Shown here: positions 24,781 through 32,294 of the stretch, piece after piece | Position numbering within the stretch: position 1 is the stretch's first letter | How the letters are laid out: every line of letters starts with the position of its first letter | Assembly (NCBI RefSeq): GCF_001632805.1 | Contig: NZ_CP007220.1 | Location: forward strand, 2,418,001 to 2,482,000 | DNA length: 64,000 nt | Direction of reading: 5' to 3' | Source of the DNA: Mycobacteroides chelonae CCUG 47445 | Lineage (GTDB): Bacteria; Actinomycetota; Actinomycetes; Mycobacteriales; Mycobacteriaceae | Notes under the pieces: model-generated | What the model was told of the DNA's origin: nothing | What the model saw: the letters and a program-made list of their open reading frames with translations, nothing else | Databases searched by the model: none | Made by a program: the position numbers and the translations under genes

Positions 24781-26046
24781 ATGTTGCGAGCGGGAATCGT
24801 CGTCACGGGTACGGAGGTCCTCACCGGGCGTGTTGCCGACGCAAACGGTCCATGGCTGTCCGAACACCTGCGGGAAGTGGGCGTGGATGTGGCACATATC
24901 TGCGTGTGTGGGGACCGCAGAGAAGACCTGACAGCGCAGCTGCGGTTTCTCGCCGACCAGGGTGTGGATCTCATCGTCACATCCGGCGGTTTGGGCCCGA
25001 CGGCCGACGACATGACGCTGCCGACCGTAGCTGAATTTGCCGGTACCACACTAATTTTCGACAATATTCTGGAAGCGGCCATCATGAATCGGCTACGGCC
25101 GATCGCGGATCGCTGGGAGAATGTCGACTGGGAAGCACTGCGCGTCGGCATCGCCAAACAGGCGCTTGTCCCGGCCCGGGGCGAGGTGCTTGATCCGGTG
25201 GGCACCGCGCCGGGAGCGATCATGAGTGCAGATGGTGTTCTCATCGTGGTCCTGCCCGGGCCGCCGCATGAGCTTCAGCGGATGTGGCCGTCGGCGCTCG
25301 ACGCCGCGCCTCTCCGGGCGCTCCTCGGCGAGGATGTCACCGCCATCGAGCAGACCACGCTGCGTCTCTACGGAATCACCGAGCCGGATATTGCCGAGAC
25401 ACTGCGCCTTGCTGAGGGCGAGTTGGGAAGCCTTGCCGCGCTGGAGATCACCACCTGCCTGCGACGCAGCGAGGTCGAGGTGGTCACCCGCTTCGAGGTC
25501 GATGCGCACCCATTGTGGACGCGCCTGCATGAGTTCATCCAGGCCCGGCATGGAGCGGCACTGTTCTCTACTGATGGCTCGACCGTCGATGAAGTGGTGG
25601 CCTGGCTGCTGAACGGGAGGCGCCTGGCGGTGGCGGAGTCATGCACGGCGGGACTTCTGGGCGCACGCATCGCCGATGTCCCGGGCTCTTCTGAGTACTT
25701 CCTGGGCGGGGTCATCAGTTACGCCAATGACGTCAAAATCGTTCAGCTGCAGGTGGATCCGCAGCTACTGGCAGATCACGGCGCAGTGTCACCCCAGGTC
25801 GCCGAGGCCATGGCGGAGGGCGCGCTGATGGCACTGGGCGCTGATATCGCGGTGTCGACCACGGGTGTGGCAGGCCCGGGCGGTGGTACGGCGGAGAAGC
25901 CGGTGGGCACGGTGTGTTTCTGTGTCAAGACTTCTGCGGGGGATAAGGCCGACCTTCGCGTCGTTATCCCGGGAGATCGCAACCAGATTCGTGAGCGTGC
26001 GACCACTGTCGCCCTGCATTTGTTGCGTCGGTTGCTGCAGCGCTAG
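24781..26046 (+). CDS. cinA: CinA-family competence/damage-inducible protein
   Basis: This 421-residue two-domain protein has an N-terminal molybdopterin-binding-like (MoCF/COG1058) domain with AGIVVTGTEVLTGRV and TSGGLGPTADDMT, an ADP-ribose pyrophosphatase in other CinA proteins. The C-terminal PncC-like domain (from about 270) has VAESCTAGLLGARIADVPGSSEYF and VAGPGGGTAEKPVGTV, matching nicotinamide-mononucleotide deamidase. The product should recycle pyridine nucleotides. Length and domain order are normal. M. tuberculosis CinA has been linked to drug tolerance. Confidence 0.92.
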   Translation: MLRAGIVVTGTEVLTGRVADANGPWLSEHLREVGVDVAHICVCGDRREDLTAQLRFLADQGVDLIVTSGGLGPTADDMTLPTVAEFAGTTLIFDNILEAAIMNRLRPIADRWENVDWEALRVGIAKQALVPARGEVLDPVGTAPGAIMSADGVLIVVLPGPPHELQRMWPSALDAAPLRALLGEDVTAIEQTTLRLYGITEPDIAETLRLAEGELGSLAALEITTCLRRSEVEVVTRFEVDAHPLWTRLHEFIQARHGAALFSTDGSTVDEVVAWLLNGRRLAVAESCTAGLLGARIADVPGSSEYFLGGVISYANDVKIVQLQVDPQLLADHGAVSPQVAEAMAEGALMALGADIAVSTTGVAGPGGGTAEKPVGTVCFCVKTSAGDKADLRVVIPGDRNQIRERATTVALHLLRRLLQR

Positions 26047-26048
26047 CG

Positions 26049-26798
26049 CTACTCGCTGAAGGGAGCCGCCCTGATCAGCAGCGGAAACGCCGCATAGCGG
26101 GTCAGCCATGCCGCGCGGCCCGCCGGCACCGCGGCGCCCTCGGCCGCCCAGGCCGCGAGCATGTGCCGCTTGAACTCCAGCCGAGGGTGCCGTTGCAGCA
26201 GCTCGTCCAACCACGTGGCATCGAGGTCGGAGAGCCGTAGACCGAAGACGTCTGTTCCTGCGCCGGCGGAGACGAATCCGCCCGGATCTGCGAGGTTGTC
26301 GCTGGCGCCGAGAGTGATGTGCGCGGCGATCGCTGCGCCGACGGCCTCCGCGCGGGCTTCCGGCACGCCTTGATCCCGGACGAACTGCGCGGCACGCTCG
26401 CCACCTACGACGGCGAAGCACCGGCCGGGCGTGGGATGTTCGAGTTGTAGATCGTGCAGCAGACTCGCCACGTACACGAGCTCGTCATCGACCGCTACGC
26501 CATCGAGCGCGGCCAGTGCCTTACCGAAGAAGTAGGTGCGGTAAGAGTGTTCGAGCACGTGCGGGGTCACCGAATCACGTGCCTCCTGCTCGGCGGCAAG
26601 GGCAAGCGCGGAATCGGGCACTGAGATCGATCCGAATTCCACTCGCCCCTGCCCGCGGCGTCCGGTGCGCGTCTTGATGGCATCGCCGATCATCGTGGGC
26701 AACGCGCGAAACAGGCGTCCCAACAGTGCCCGCCGCTGCGCCGACGAGATCTCCCCGCTGGTCTGAGTGGCCCAATGCCAATCCAATTCGGTCGTCAT
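26049..26798 (-). CDS. HD-domain phosphohydrolase-like protein
   Basis: This 249-residue protein has an HD-superfamily core. A His occurs in VLEHSYRTYFFG, the HD pair is in ASLLHDLQLEHP, and later histidines are in AAIAAHITLG and LQRHPRLEFKRHM. This is the usual metal-binding layout of HD phosphohydrolases related to cyanamide-hydratase-like (Ddi2-type) proteins. The substrate is unknown. It converges with cinA (two bases apart) and is divergent from a GlxA-type regulator, sharing an 81-base intergenic region with an operator-like repeat. Confidence 0.75.
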   Translation of the reverse strand: MTTELDWHWATQTSGEISSAQRRALLGRLFRALPTMIGDAIKTRTGRRGQGRVEFGSISVPDSALALAAEQEARDSVTPHVLEHSYRTYFFGKALAALDGVAVDDELVYVASLLHDLQLEHPTPGRCFAVVGGERAAQFVRDQGVPEARAEAVGAAIAAHITLGASDNLADPGGFVSAGAGTDVFGLRLSDLDATWLDELLQRHPRLEFKRHMLAAWAAEGAAVPAGRAAWLTRYAAFPLLIRAAPFSE

Positions 26799-26835
26799 GG
26801 GCTTCAGTCAAGGCGGGTATGCCGCCGCAGGCCAG

Positions 26836-26873
26836 TGGCATGAATGCCATAGATACTCGGATTCATGCCATAG
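26836..26873. promoter_or_regulatory. Inverted plus direct repeat upstream of GlxA-type regulator
   Basis: TGGCATGAAT (26836-26845) and its exact complement (26861-26870) flank 15 bases. Within them ATGCCATAG occurs twice in the same direction (26844-26852 and 26865-26873), spaced 21 bases, or two helical turns. Direct repeats at that period are typical of AraC-family sites. The element lies just before the regulator's ATG at 26880 and about 40-75 bases before the divergent HD gene. Confidence 0.5.
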
Positions 26874-26879
26874 TGAGCC

Positions 26880-27833
26880 ATGGGCACCAAGACGGTGGCG
26901 GCACTGGCGCTCGATGGCGTCATCACCTACGACCTGGCATGTGCCGTGCAGATGTTTCGCCGGGGGCCGGGGCGTGCCGGTCAGCCGGACGGCTTCGACC
27001 TGGTGACCTGCGGCCATCGCCCGGGCAGCGTGTGGACACCGGATGGTTTCAATCTCGAAGTGGAACACGGTATCGATGCGCTGGAAACCGCCGATGTCGT
27101 CGTCGTTCCCGCGCGCGCTCCACACGACTATCCGCCACCGGATGACGTCTTGACCGCACTGGTGACCGCACACGAACGCGGTGCCGTGATCCTAAGTATC
27201 TGCCTGGGTGCGTTTGTCCTAGCGGCAGCCGGGTTGCTGGATGGGCGCCCTGCCACCACGCATTGGGAGTACTGCCAGGACATGCGCACGCTGTACCCGC
27301 AGGTCGATCTGCGGCCCGATGCGCTGTACGTCGACGACGGGGACATCCTCACCTCGGCGGGGCTTTCCGCAGGGATGGACCTGTGTCTGCATGTGCTGCG
27401 ACGAGAACTGGGCGCCGCCGCGGCGTCGGAGATGGCGCGGTGGAATGTCATGGCTCCACACCGCGATGGTGGCCAGGCCCAATTCATCCCGCCCCCAAGG
27501 ATTTCTCATGATTCGGCTGGGCTCGGTCCGACCTTGAGCTGGGCATCGGAGTGTCTCGCCGAGATCGACGATGTATCGACACTGGCACGGCACGCACACT
27601 TGAGCCTGCGCACATTCAACCGGCGATTCGGCGAGGAAGTCGGTACGACTCCCAAGCGGTGGCTCGACGTACAGCGGGCCACCCGTGCCCGCGAATTGCT
27701 CGAGAACACCGATCTGACTATGGAATCCATTGCCGCACAGTGCGGGTTCGGCAGTGTCACCGCCATGCGGACACATCTGCGCAGGGTCACCGCAACAACA
27801 CCGAGTGCCTACCGCCGGGCCTTCCGGCGGTAG
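26880..27833 (+). CDS. GlxA-type AraC-family transcriptional regulator
   Basis: This 317-residue regulator has an N-terminal DJ-1/PfpI (class I glutamine amidotransferase-like) domain with nucleophile-elbow-like SICLGAFVLAAAG near residue 108. A C-terminal AraC double helix-turn-helix (about 220-317) includes LSLRTFNRRFGEEVGTTPKRWL and MESIAAQCGFGSVTAMRTHLRR. Such proteins sense small metabolites and usually activate neighbouring genes. The 21-bp-spaced repeats upstream are a candidate site for self-control and for control of the divergent HD gene. Confidence 0.88.
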   Translation: MGTKTVAALALDGVITYDLACAVQMFRRGPGRAGQPDGFDLVTCGHRPGSVWTPDGFNLEVEHGIDALETADVVVVPARAPHDYPPPDDVLTALVTAHERGAVILSICLGAFVLAAAGLLDGRPATTHWEYCQDMRTLYPQVDLRPDALYVDDGDILTSAGLSAGMDLCLHVLRRELGAAAASEMARWNVMAPHRDGGQAQFIPPPRISHDSAGLGPTLSWASECLAEIDDVSTLARHAHLSLRTFNRRFGEEVGTTPKRWLDVQRATRARELLENTDLTMESIAAQCGFGSVTAMRTHLRRVTATTPSAYRRAFRR

Positions 27834-27843
27834 GCGATCACGG

Positions 27844-28824
27844 TCAGCGCACGACGTGCGGCATCAGGGCATCGGGCGGAATGGCACCGAAGCGACCGGC
27901 CTGATAGTCCTCCACGGCCTGGATCAGCTCCGCCTTGGTGTTCATCACGAACGGTCCATAGGCCACGACGCGCTCACGGATAGGGCGCCCGCCCAGTAGC
28001 AGCACCTCCAATGCCGGGCGATTCGCGTCTTGTTCCGCATTGGCCTGCACCGTGATTCGGTCACCGGGGCCCAGCACCGCGAGCTGTCCCTGTTCGATTG
28101 GGTGCCCTAGTGCGCCCACTGTGCCACGTCCGGAGAGAACGTAGACGAGGGCGTTGAACTCCCGATTCCAGGGCACATTCAGCTGTGCACCCGGCTGGAT
28201 CGTCGCGTGTGCCAATGTGATCGGCGTGTGTGTGCTGCCCGGGCCGTGATGGGGCCCGACGTCTCCGGCGATGATGCGTACCAGCGCACCGCCGTCGGGG
28301 GAGCTCACCAGTGTGGTTTGCGCCCCCTCGATGGCCTGGTAGGCGGGCGTCAGGAACTTGTCCCGCGCCGGCAGATTGACCCAGAGCTGGATGCCATGGA
28401 ATAGCCCGCCACTCTCCACCAATTCTGCTGGGGGAGTTTCGATATGTAGGATTCCCGATCCCGCCGTCATCCACTGGGTGGCTCCGTCGTGGATGAGCCC
28501 GCCTCCGCCATGGGAGTCTTGATGGGCGAACCTGCCGTCGATCATGTAAGTGACGGTCTCGAAGCCGCGATGAGGGTGCCAATCCGTCCCGCGCGGCTCG
28601 CCGGGCTCATACTCGACTTCGCCCATCTGATCCATGTGGATGAACGGATCCAACTCGGCCGATGACACTCCGGCGAACGCACGCACGACGGGGAAGCCTT
28701 CGCCCTCGTACCCGCGCGGTCCGCTCGTGATGGACCGCACCGGCCGTTCGGTATCGGCAGGCTCGGGAGCGGGGATGCGCGGCAGAGTCAGGGCGTCCTT
28801 CGCCGACACAGTGATAGCTGGCAT
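27844..28824 (-). CDS. Pirin family protein
   Basis: This 326-residue double-cupin protein of the pirin family has the metal-binding motif HPHRGFETVTYM in the N-terminal cupin, plus HQDSHGGGGLIHDGATQWMTAGSG and the later His/Glu (ILHIETP). A Fe(II) site is therefore likely, and some bacterial pirins oxidise quercetin. The C-terminal domain continues to VAYGPFVMNT. The ATG at 28824 has a strong AGGAGG upstream. It lies 52 bases downstream of the TetR gene on the same strand, so they are probably co-transcribed and TetR-controlled. Confidence 0.9.
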   Translation of the reverse strand: MPAITVSAKDALTLPRIPAPEPADTERPVRSITSGPRGYEGEGFPVVRAFAGVSSAELDPFIHMDQMGEVEYEPGEPRGTDWHPHRGFETVTYMIDGRFAHQDSHGGGGLIHDGATQWMTAGSGILHIETPPAELVESGGLFHGIQLWVNLPARDKFLTPAYQAIEGAQTTLVSSPDGGALVRIIAGDVGPHHGPGSTHTPITLAHATIQPGAQLNVPWNREFNALVYVLSGRGTVGALGHPIEQGQLAVLGPGDRITVQANAEQDANRPALEVLLLGGRPIRERVVAYGPFVMNTKAELIQAVEDYQAGRFGAIPPDALMPHVVR

Positions 28825-28876
28825 GCAAACCTCCTGGTGAGAGTTCCTATGCCTGCTAACCGGACTGCGGTCCGCT

Positions 28877-29473
28877 TTATTCCGGAAGTCGGCTTCCGGT
28901 GGCGAGGGCGGTCGACACCGCCGCCGCCACAGTTTCACCGGCGGCTAGTAGAGGCTCGGTGCTGCGCAGTGCCCGGCTCAGCACGAATGCTCCTTCCAGG
29001 CTGGTGATGAATCCCAGCATGAGGCGTCGACACATCTCGGGCGCCAGTCCCGACCCGGCGATTCGTTCGACCCCCTGGTCAATCCAGTCCGTGAAGACGT
29101 CGGCGGTGGCGCGGCGGAGCGCCTCGTCGGTGCTCGCCACTTCGAGGGCGATGGTGGCGATGGGGCAGGCGTCGGCGTAGTCGGTTGCGACGAGATTGTC
29201 TGCCGCGGCTGCGAACGCGATCCGAACAGTGGTCGGCAGGTCCGAACCACCGTCATCGAAGATCGCCAACACCAGATCCCGGTACATGGCCCCGGCGGTG
29301 CGAATGGCCTCGTCCGCCAGTTGCACCTTGCCCCCGGGGAAGAAGTGGTAGATGGACCCGAACGGTGCGCCGGCGCTCTGCGCGATCTGCTTGAGGCCAG
29401 TGCCCGTCATGCCCTGCCGTCGGAACAACTCGCATGTGGAGGCGACGATGCGGTCGCGTGTGTCAGCGGGCAT
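28877..29473 (-). CDS. TetR/AcrR family regulator (LmrA/YxaF-like)
   Basis: This 198-residue regulator has its N-terminal helix-turn-helix in the first 50 residues: RDRIVASTCELFRRQGMTGTGLKQIAQSAGAPFGSIYHFFPGGK, quoted here only as landmarks ELFRRQG and SIYHFFPGGK. The HFPGGK-type turn is typical of the LmrA/YxaF/QacR-like branch. The ATG at 29473 is preceded by AAGGA; an ATG 36 bases upstream is less likely. A TAGAACGTTCTA palindrome lies 56 bases before the start, ahead of the divergent DUF4345 gene. It is therefore likely to repress both itself with pirin and the divergent gene. Confidence 0.86.
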   Translation of the reverse strand: MPADTRDRIVASTCELFRRQGMTGTGLKQIAQSAGAPFGSIYHFFPGGKVQLADEAIRTAGAMYRDLVLAIFDDGGSDLPTTVRIAFAAAADNLVATDYADACPIATIALEVASTDEALRRATADVFTDWIDQGVERIAGSGLAPEMCRRLMLGFITSLEGAFVLSRALRSTEPLLAAGETVAAAVSTALATGSRLPE

Positions 29474-29528
29474 GGCGGGTCCTTCGGGGAGTCTTGTATC
29501 CGACTGCATCGCATTGTACGGTCCGTAT

Positions 29529-29540
29529 TAGAACGTTCTA
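29529..29540. promoter_or_regulatory. TetR-type operator palindrome
   Basis: TAGAACGTTCTA is a perfect 12-bp palindrome between the divergent TetR gene (start 29473) and the DUF4345 gene (start 29571). It has the form expected for the adjacent LmrA/YxaF-like repressor. Confidence 0.6.
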
Positions 29541-29570
29541 TCAAGTACGGCCGATGCGGAGGGCGCGGAG

Positions 29571-29951
29571 ATGGACAAAGTGCTCAAATACCTGGCGATT
29601 CTGACCGGCGTGATCTGCGTGGCCATCGGCCTCTATCACCTCATTGGGGGCCCGGGAACCGTCATCGGCGGGGGAGCTGTCACCGCGAGCACCGACAGTC
29701 AGGAGCGCTTCTTCTCCGGGTTGTTCGCCGTCTACGGCGCGGCGTGGATCTGGGTGGCGCGGCGATCGCCGATTCCCGGCACTGCCATTAGGTTCCTCGC
29801 CGCGGGTCTGCTGGTGGGCGGGCTTGGCCGGGTGGCATCACTGATCGACTCCGGACAGCCCCATCCATTTTGGATTGTCATGCTCGCCGTCGAAATCCTC
29901 ATCCCCGCACTGTTTTTCGTGATCGCGGGCGCAGACGAGAAGGCTCGTTGA
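29571..29951 (+). CDS. DUF4345 membrane protein
   Basis: This 126-residue integral membrane protein of the DUF4345 family has four hydrophobic segments: LAILTGVICVAIGLYHLIGG, SGLFAVYGAAWIWVA, FLAAGLLVGGLGRVASLI and WIVMLAVEILIPALFFVIAG. No catalytic residue is known. It is divergent from a TetR regulator and is probably its target, as is often seen for DUF4345 genes. Confidence 0.83.
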   Translation: MDKVLKYLAILTGVICVAIGLYHLIGGPGTVIGGGAVTASTDSQERFFSGLFAVYGAAWIWVARRSPIPGTAIRFLAAGLLVGGLGRVASLIDSGQPHPFWIVMLAVEILIPALFFVIAGADEKAR

Positions 29952-30047
29952 CTTCGTAAAATCAATATGCGAGTTCAGATTTCGCAACCGCTAGAGTGCG
30001 TAGTACCGACAGCACAATGTGTTTCTCAAGCACTCTAGGAGGAAGCT

Positions 30048-30920
30048 ATGCGGTTCACCTTCGCCGAGGCCATGACCGATCCGTCGTACTACGTTCCCTT
30101 GGCCCAGGCGGCCGAAGCGGCCGGCTACCACGGTATGACCATCGCAGACAGCCTGGCGTATCCCTACGAGTCGGATGCGAAGTATCCGTACACGCCCGAT
30201 GGGAACCGCGAATTCCTGGAGGACAAACCGTTCATCGAGGCGTTGACGCTCACGGCGGCGCTCGGCGCCGTGACCTCGACGTTGCGGTTCAACATCTTCG
30301 TGCTCAAACTGCCGATCCGCCCGCCCGCCCTGGTGGCCAAGCAGGCCTCGTCCATCGCGGCGCTGACGGGTAACCGTCTCGGGCTCGGCGTCGGTACCAG
30401 TCCGTGGCCCGAAGACTACGAACTCATGAACGTGCCCTTCGCCAAGCGCGGTAAGCGCATGGACGAATGCATCGAGATCATCCGGGGACTGACCACCGGT
30501 GACTACTTCGAGTTCCACGGCGAGTTCTACGACATTCCCAAGACCAAGATGTGTCCCGCGCCGACGCAGCCCATCCCGATCCTCATCGGTGGACATGCCG
30601 ACGCCGCACTGCGCCGTGCAGCGCGGTGTGACGGCTGGATGCATGGCGGTGGTACCGAGGACCTGGACGAGCTGCTGGCCAAGCTCAACAAATTCCGTGA
30701 CGAAGAGGGGACGGCCGACAAACCCTTTGAGGTCCACGTCATCTCTGTCGACGGGTTCACCGTGGACGGGGTGAAACGCCTGGAAGACAAGGGCGTCACC
30801 GATGTCATCGTCGGCTTCCGCATTCCTTACATCGTCGGGCCGGATACCGAGCCGCTGGAGACGAAGATCAGGAACCTGGAGGGCTTCGCCGAGCACGTCG
30901 TCGCCAAGGTCAACCCCTAA
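30048..30920 (+). CDS. LLM-class F420-dependent oxidoreductase
   Basis: This 290-residue luciferase-like oxidoreductase of the F420 type starts MRFTFAEAMTDPSYY. It contains GNRLGLGVGTSPWPEDYELM and PIPILIGGHADAALRRAAR, the usual cofactor-binding loops. The ATG is preceded by a strong AGGAGGAAGCT. It is a single gene with its own terminator at 30927-30963 and a 96-base upstream region. The substrate is unknown. Confidence 0.87.
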   Translation: MRFTFAEAMTDPSYYVPLAQAAEAAGYHGMTIADSLAYPYESDAKYPYTPDGNREFLEDKPFIEALTLTAALGAVTSTLRFNIFVLKLPIRPPALVAKQASSIAALTGNRLGLGVGTSPWPEDYELMNVPFAKRGKRMDECIEIIRGLTTGDYFEFHGEFYDIPKTKMCPAPTQPIPILIGGHADAALRRAARCDGWMHGGGTEDLDELLAKLNKFRDEEGTADKPFEVHVISVDGFTVDGVKRLEDKGVTDVIVGFRIPYIVGPDTEPLETKIRNLEGFAEHVVAKVNP

Positions 30921-30926
30921 CGGTCC

Positions 30927-30963
30927 CTTTCCGTGAGCTGGGCTACCCCCAGCTCACGGAAAG
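30927..30963. terminator. 16-bp perfect stem-loop terminator
   Basis: CTTTCCGTGAGCTGGG (30927-30942) pairs perfectly with 30948-30963 across the loop CTACC, seven bases after the LLM stop. This is one of the strongest hairpins in the window and insulates the next operon. Confidence 0.75.
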
Positions 30964-30991
30964 CGTTCGGCGCTGCAAGCGGCCGTTGACA

Positions 30992-31017
30992 GATATTCAA
31001 CGCAAGCGTTAAATATC
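30992..31017. promoter_or_regulatory. ArsR-type operator
   Basis: GATATTCAACGC and GCGTTAAATATC are inverted copies with one mismatch in 12 and an AA spacer, ending five bases before the VOC gene start. The AT-TCAA...TTAA-AT form is typical for ArsR/SmtB repressors. The ArsR gene is second in this operon, so negative autoregulation is likely. Confidence 0.65.
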
Positions 31018-31021
31018 AACT

Positions 31022-31474
31022 ATGAGCACACGCCCTAGCTTGGCCTCGGCAGTCGTCTATCAAGACCCGTCGGCAGCGCTCGATTGGCTGGAGAAGGCCT
31101 TTGGTTTTGAACGGTCCATGGTCATCACCGACAACGACGGCAAGATTGAGCACTCCGAGATGCGCTTCGGGGACGGTTACCTCATGGTCGGATCCGAGTG
31201 GGATACCAGCGTCGCCAGCCCAAAGAGTGTGGGCGGTAGGTGTACCCAGACCATCCACGTACAGATCGACGGCGATATCGACACGCATTGTGAGCGGGCA
31301 GAGGCCGCCGGCGCGAAAATTCTCATGCGCCCGGCCGACCAGTTCTACGGCGATCGGGTGTACCGCGCTCAGGATCCCGAGGGGCACGTCTGGACCTTCG
31401 GCCAGTCGGTGCGGGCGGTATCGCGTGAGGACGCCGAGAAGGCCAGCGGTCTGAACATCGAGGGTTGGGTTTGA
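31022..31474 (+). CDS. VOC-superfamily (glyoxalase-like) protein
   Basis: This 150-residue vicinal-oxygen-chelate fold protein has two beta-alpha-beta-beta-beta modules with VVYQDPSAALDWLEKAFGFE at the start, QTIHVQIDGDIDTH, and YRAQDPEGHVWTFGQ near the end. The terminal Glu (DPEGH region) and the early Glu/His positions could bind a metal. The chemistry cannot be predicted. It is the first gene of an operon with ArsR and SRPBCC genes behind an ArsR-type operator. Confidence 0.85.
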   Translation: MSTRPSLASAVVYQDPSAALDWLEKAFGFERSMVITDNDGKIEHSEMRFGDGYLMVGSEWDTSVASPKSVGGRCTQTIHVQIDGDIDTHCERAEAAGAKILMRPADQFYGDRVYRAQDPEGHVWTFGQSVRAVSREDAEKASGLNIEGWV

Positions 31475-31821
31475 CCCGGCCCCCGCCGCAACTCGCGAGC
31501 ATCGATCGCACGCTGACCGCACTTGCCGATCCCAATCGGCGAAGAATCGTTGAGGTGCTGCGGGATCAACCGCGTCGTGCGGGGGAGATAGCGCAAGCCG
31601 TTGGCCTGAGTCCCGCAGCGCTCAGCAGGCACCTGCGGACCCTCAAGGCCAGCGAGCTGGTCGAGGAGTCGCACCCGGAGTTCGACGCGCGTGTACGCAT
31701 CTACACACTGCGGCCCGCGCCTATGGCAGAACTGAAGGGGTGGCTCGACGAGATCGAGAAGCTCTGGGCTACCCAGCTTTTGGCTTTCAAAGAGCACGTC
31801 GAACGCGAGCCGGGCCGATGA
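31471..31821 (+). CDS. ArsR-family transcriptional repressor
   Basis: This 116-residue winged-helix regulator has LADPNRRRIVEVLRDQPRRAGEIAQAVGLSPAALSRHLRTL, seen here as landmarks LADPNRRRIVEVL and AALSRHLRTLKASELV. No cysteine cluster is present, so it is not a thiol metal sensor. This ArsR subgroup commonly sits next to SRPBCC genes. I chose TTG 31471, which overlaps the VOC stop and has GAGGG at the right distance; TTG 31465 is also possible. Its ATGA end couples it to the SRPBCC gene. Confidence 0.86.
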   Translation: MTRPPPQLASIDRTLTALADPNRRRIVEVLRDQPRRAGEIAQAVGLSPAALSRHLRTLKASELVEESHPEFDARVRIYTLRPAPMAELKGWLDEIEKLWATQLLAFKEHVEREPGR

Positions 31822-32291
31822 CGTCACGCGTACTGGTGTCGCTACGCGTGGGCGCTACGCCGGCACGTGCATTCGAGGTGTTTGTCAATGACATCGGAAT
31901 GTGGTGGCGGCCCAACACCCTGTTCCGATTCACCAGGCGACGACGGGGAACTCTCGCGATCGAACCGGCGCTCGGGGGCCGTTTCGTCGAGTCATATCCG
32001 GATGGCACCGAGTTCGAAATCGGCAGGGTCACCACGTGGGAACCGGGCAGTCGGCTGGGATTTACCTGGCGCCAGGATGGTTTTACCGGCGATCAGATGA
32101 CGACCGTCGAGGTGAGGTTCGAGCCGGTTGGTGACGAGACCCGGGTGACGGTGGAACATCTCGGCTGGGAGTCGGTGCCTCAGGATCACGTTGCGCGCCA
32201 TACGTTTCCCGATGGGCTTTTCCTGCGGCGCCACGGCGAATGGTGGCAGGACCTTTTGGAATCACTGCGGGCCCGGCTCGGTGCGTCGTAA
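31818..32291 (+). CDS. SRPBCC (AHSA1-like) protein
   Basis: This 157-residue START/AHSA1-fold protein has a large hydrophobic cavity. The typical start VLVSLRVGATPARAFEVFVNDIGMWW and the strand LAIEPALGGRFVESYPDGTEFEIGRVTTWEPG are seen in pieces, with RVTVEHLGWESVP near the end. ArsR-SRPBCC pairs are widespread and their ligand is unknown. It overlaps the ArsR stop by four bases and converges with the hydrolase gene three bases away. Confidence 0.85.
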   Translation: MTSRVLVSLRVGATPARAFEVFVNDIGMWWRPNTLFRFTRRRRGTLAIEPALGGRFVESYPDGTEFEIGRVTTWEPGSRLGFTWRQDGFTGDQMTTVEVRFEPVGDETRVTVEHLGWESVPQDHVARHTFPDGLFLRRHGEWWQDLLESLRARLGAS

Positions 32292-32294
32292 AGC

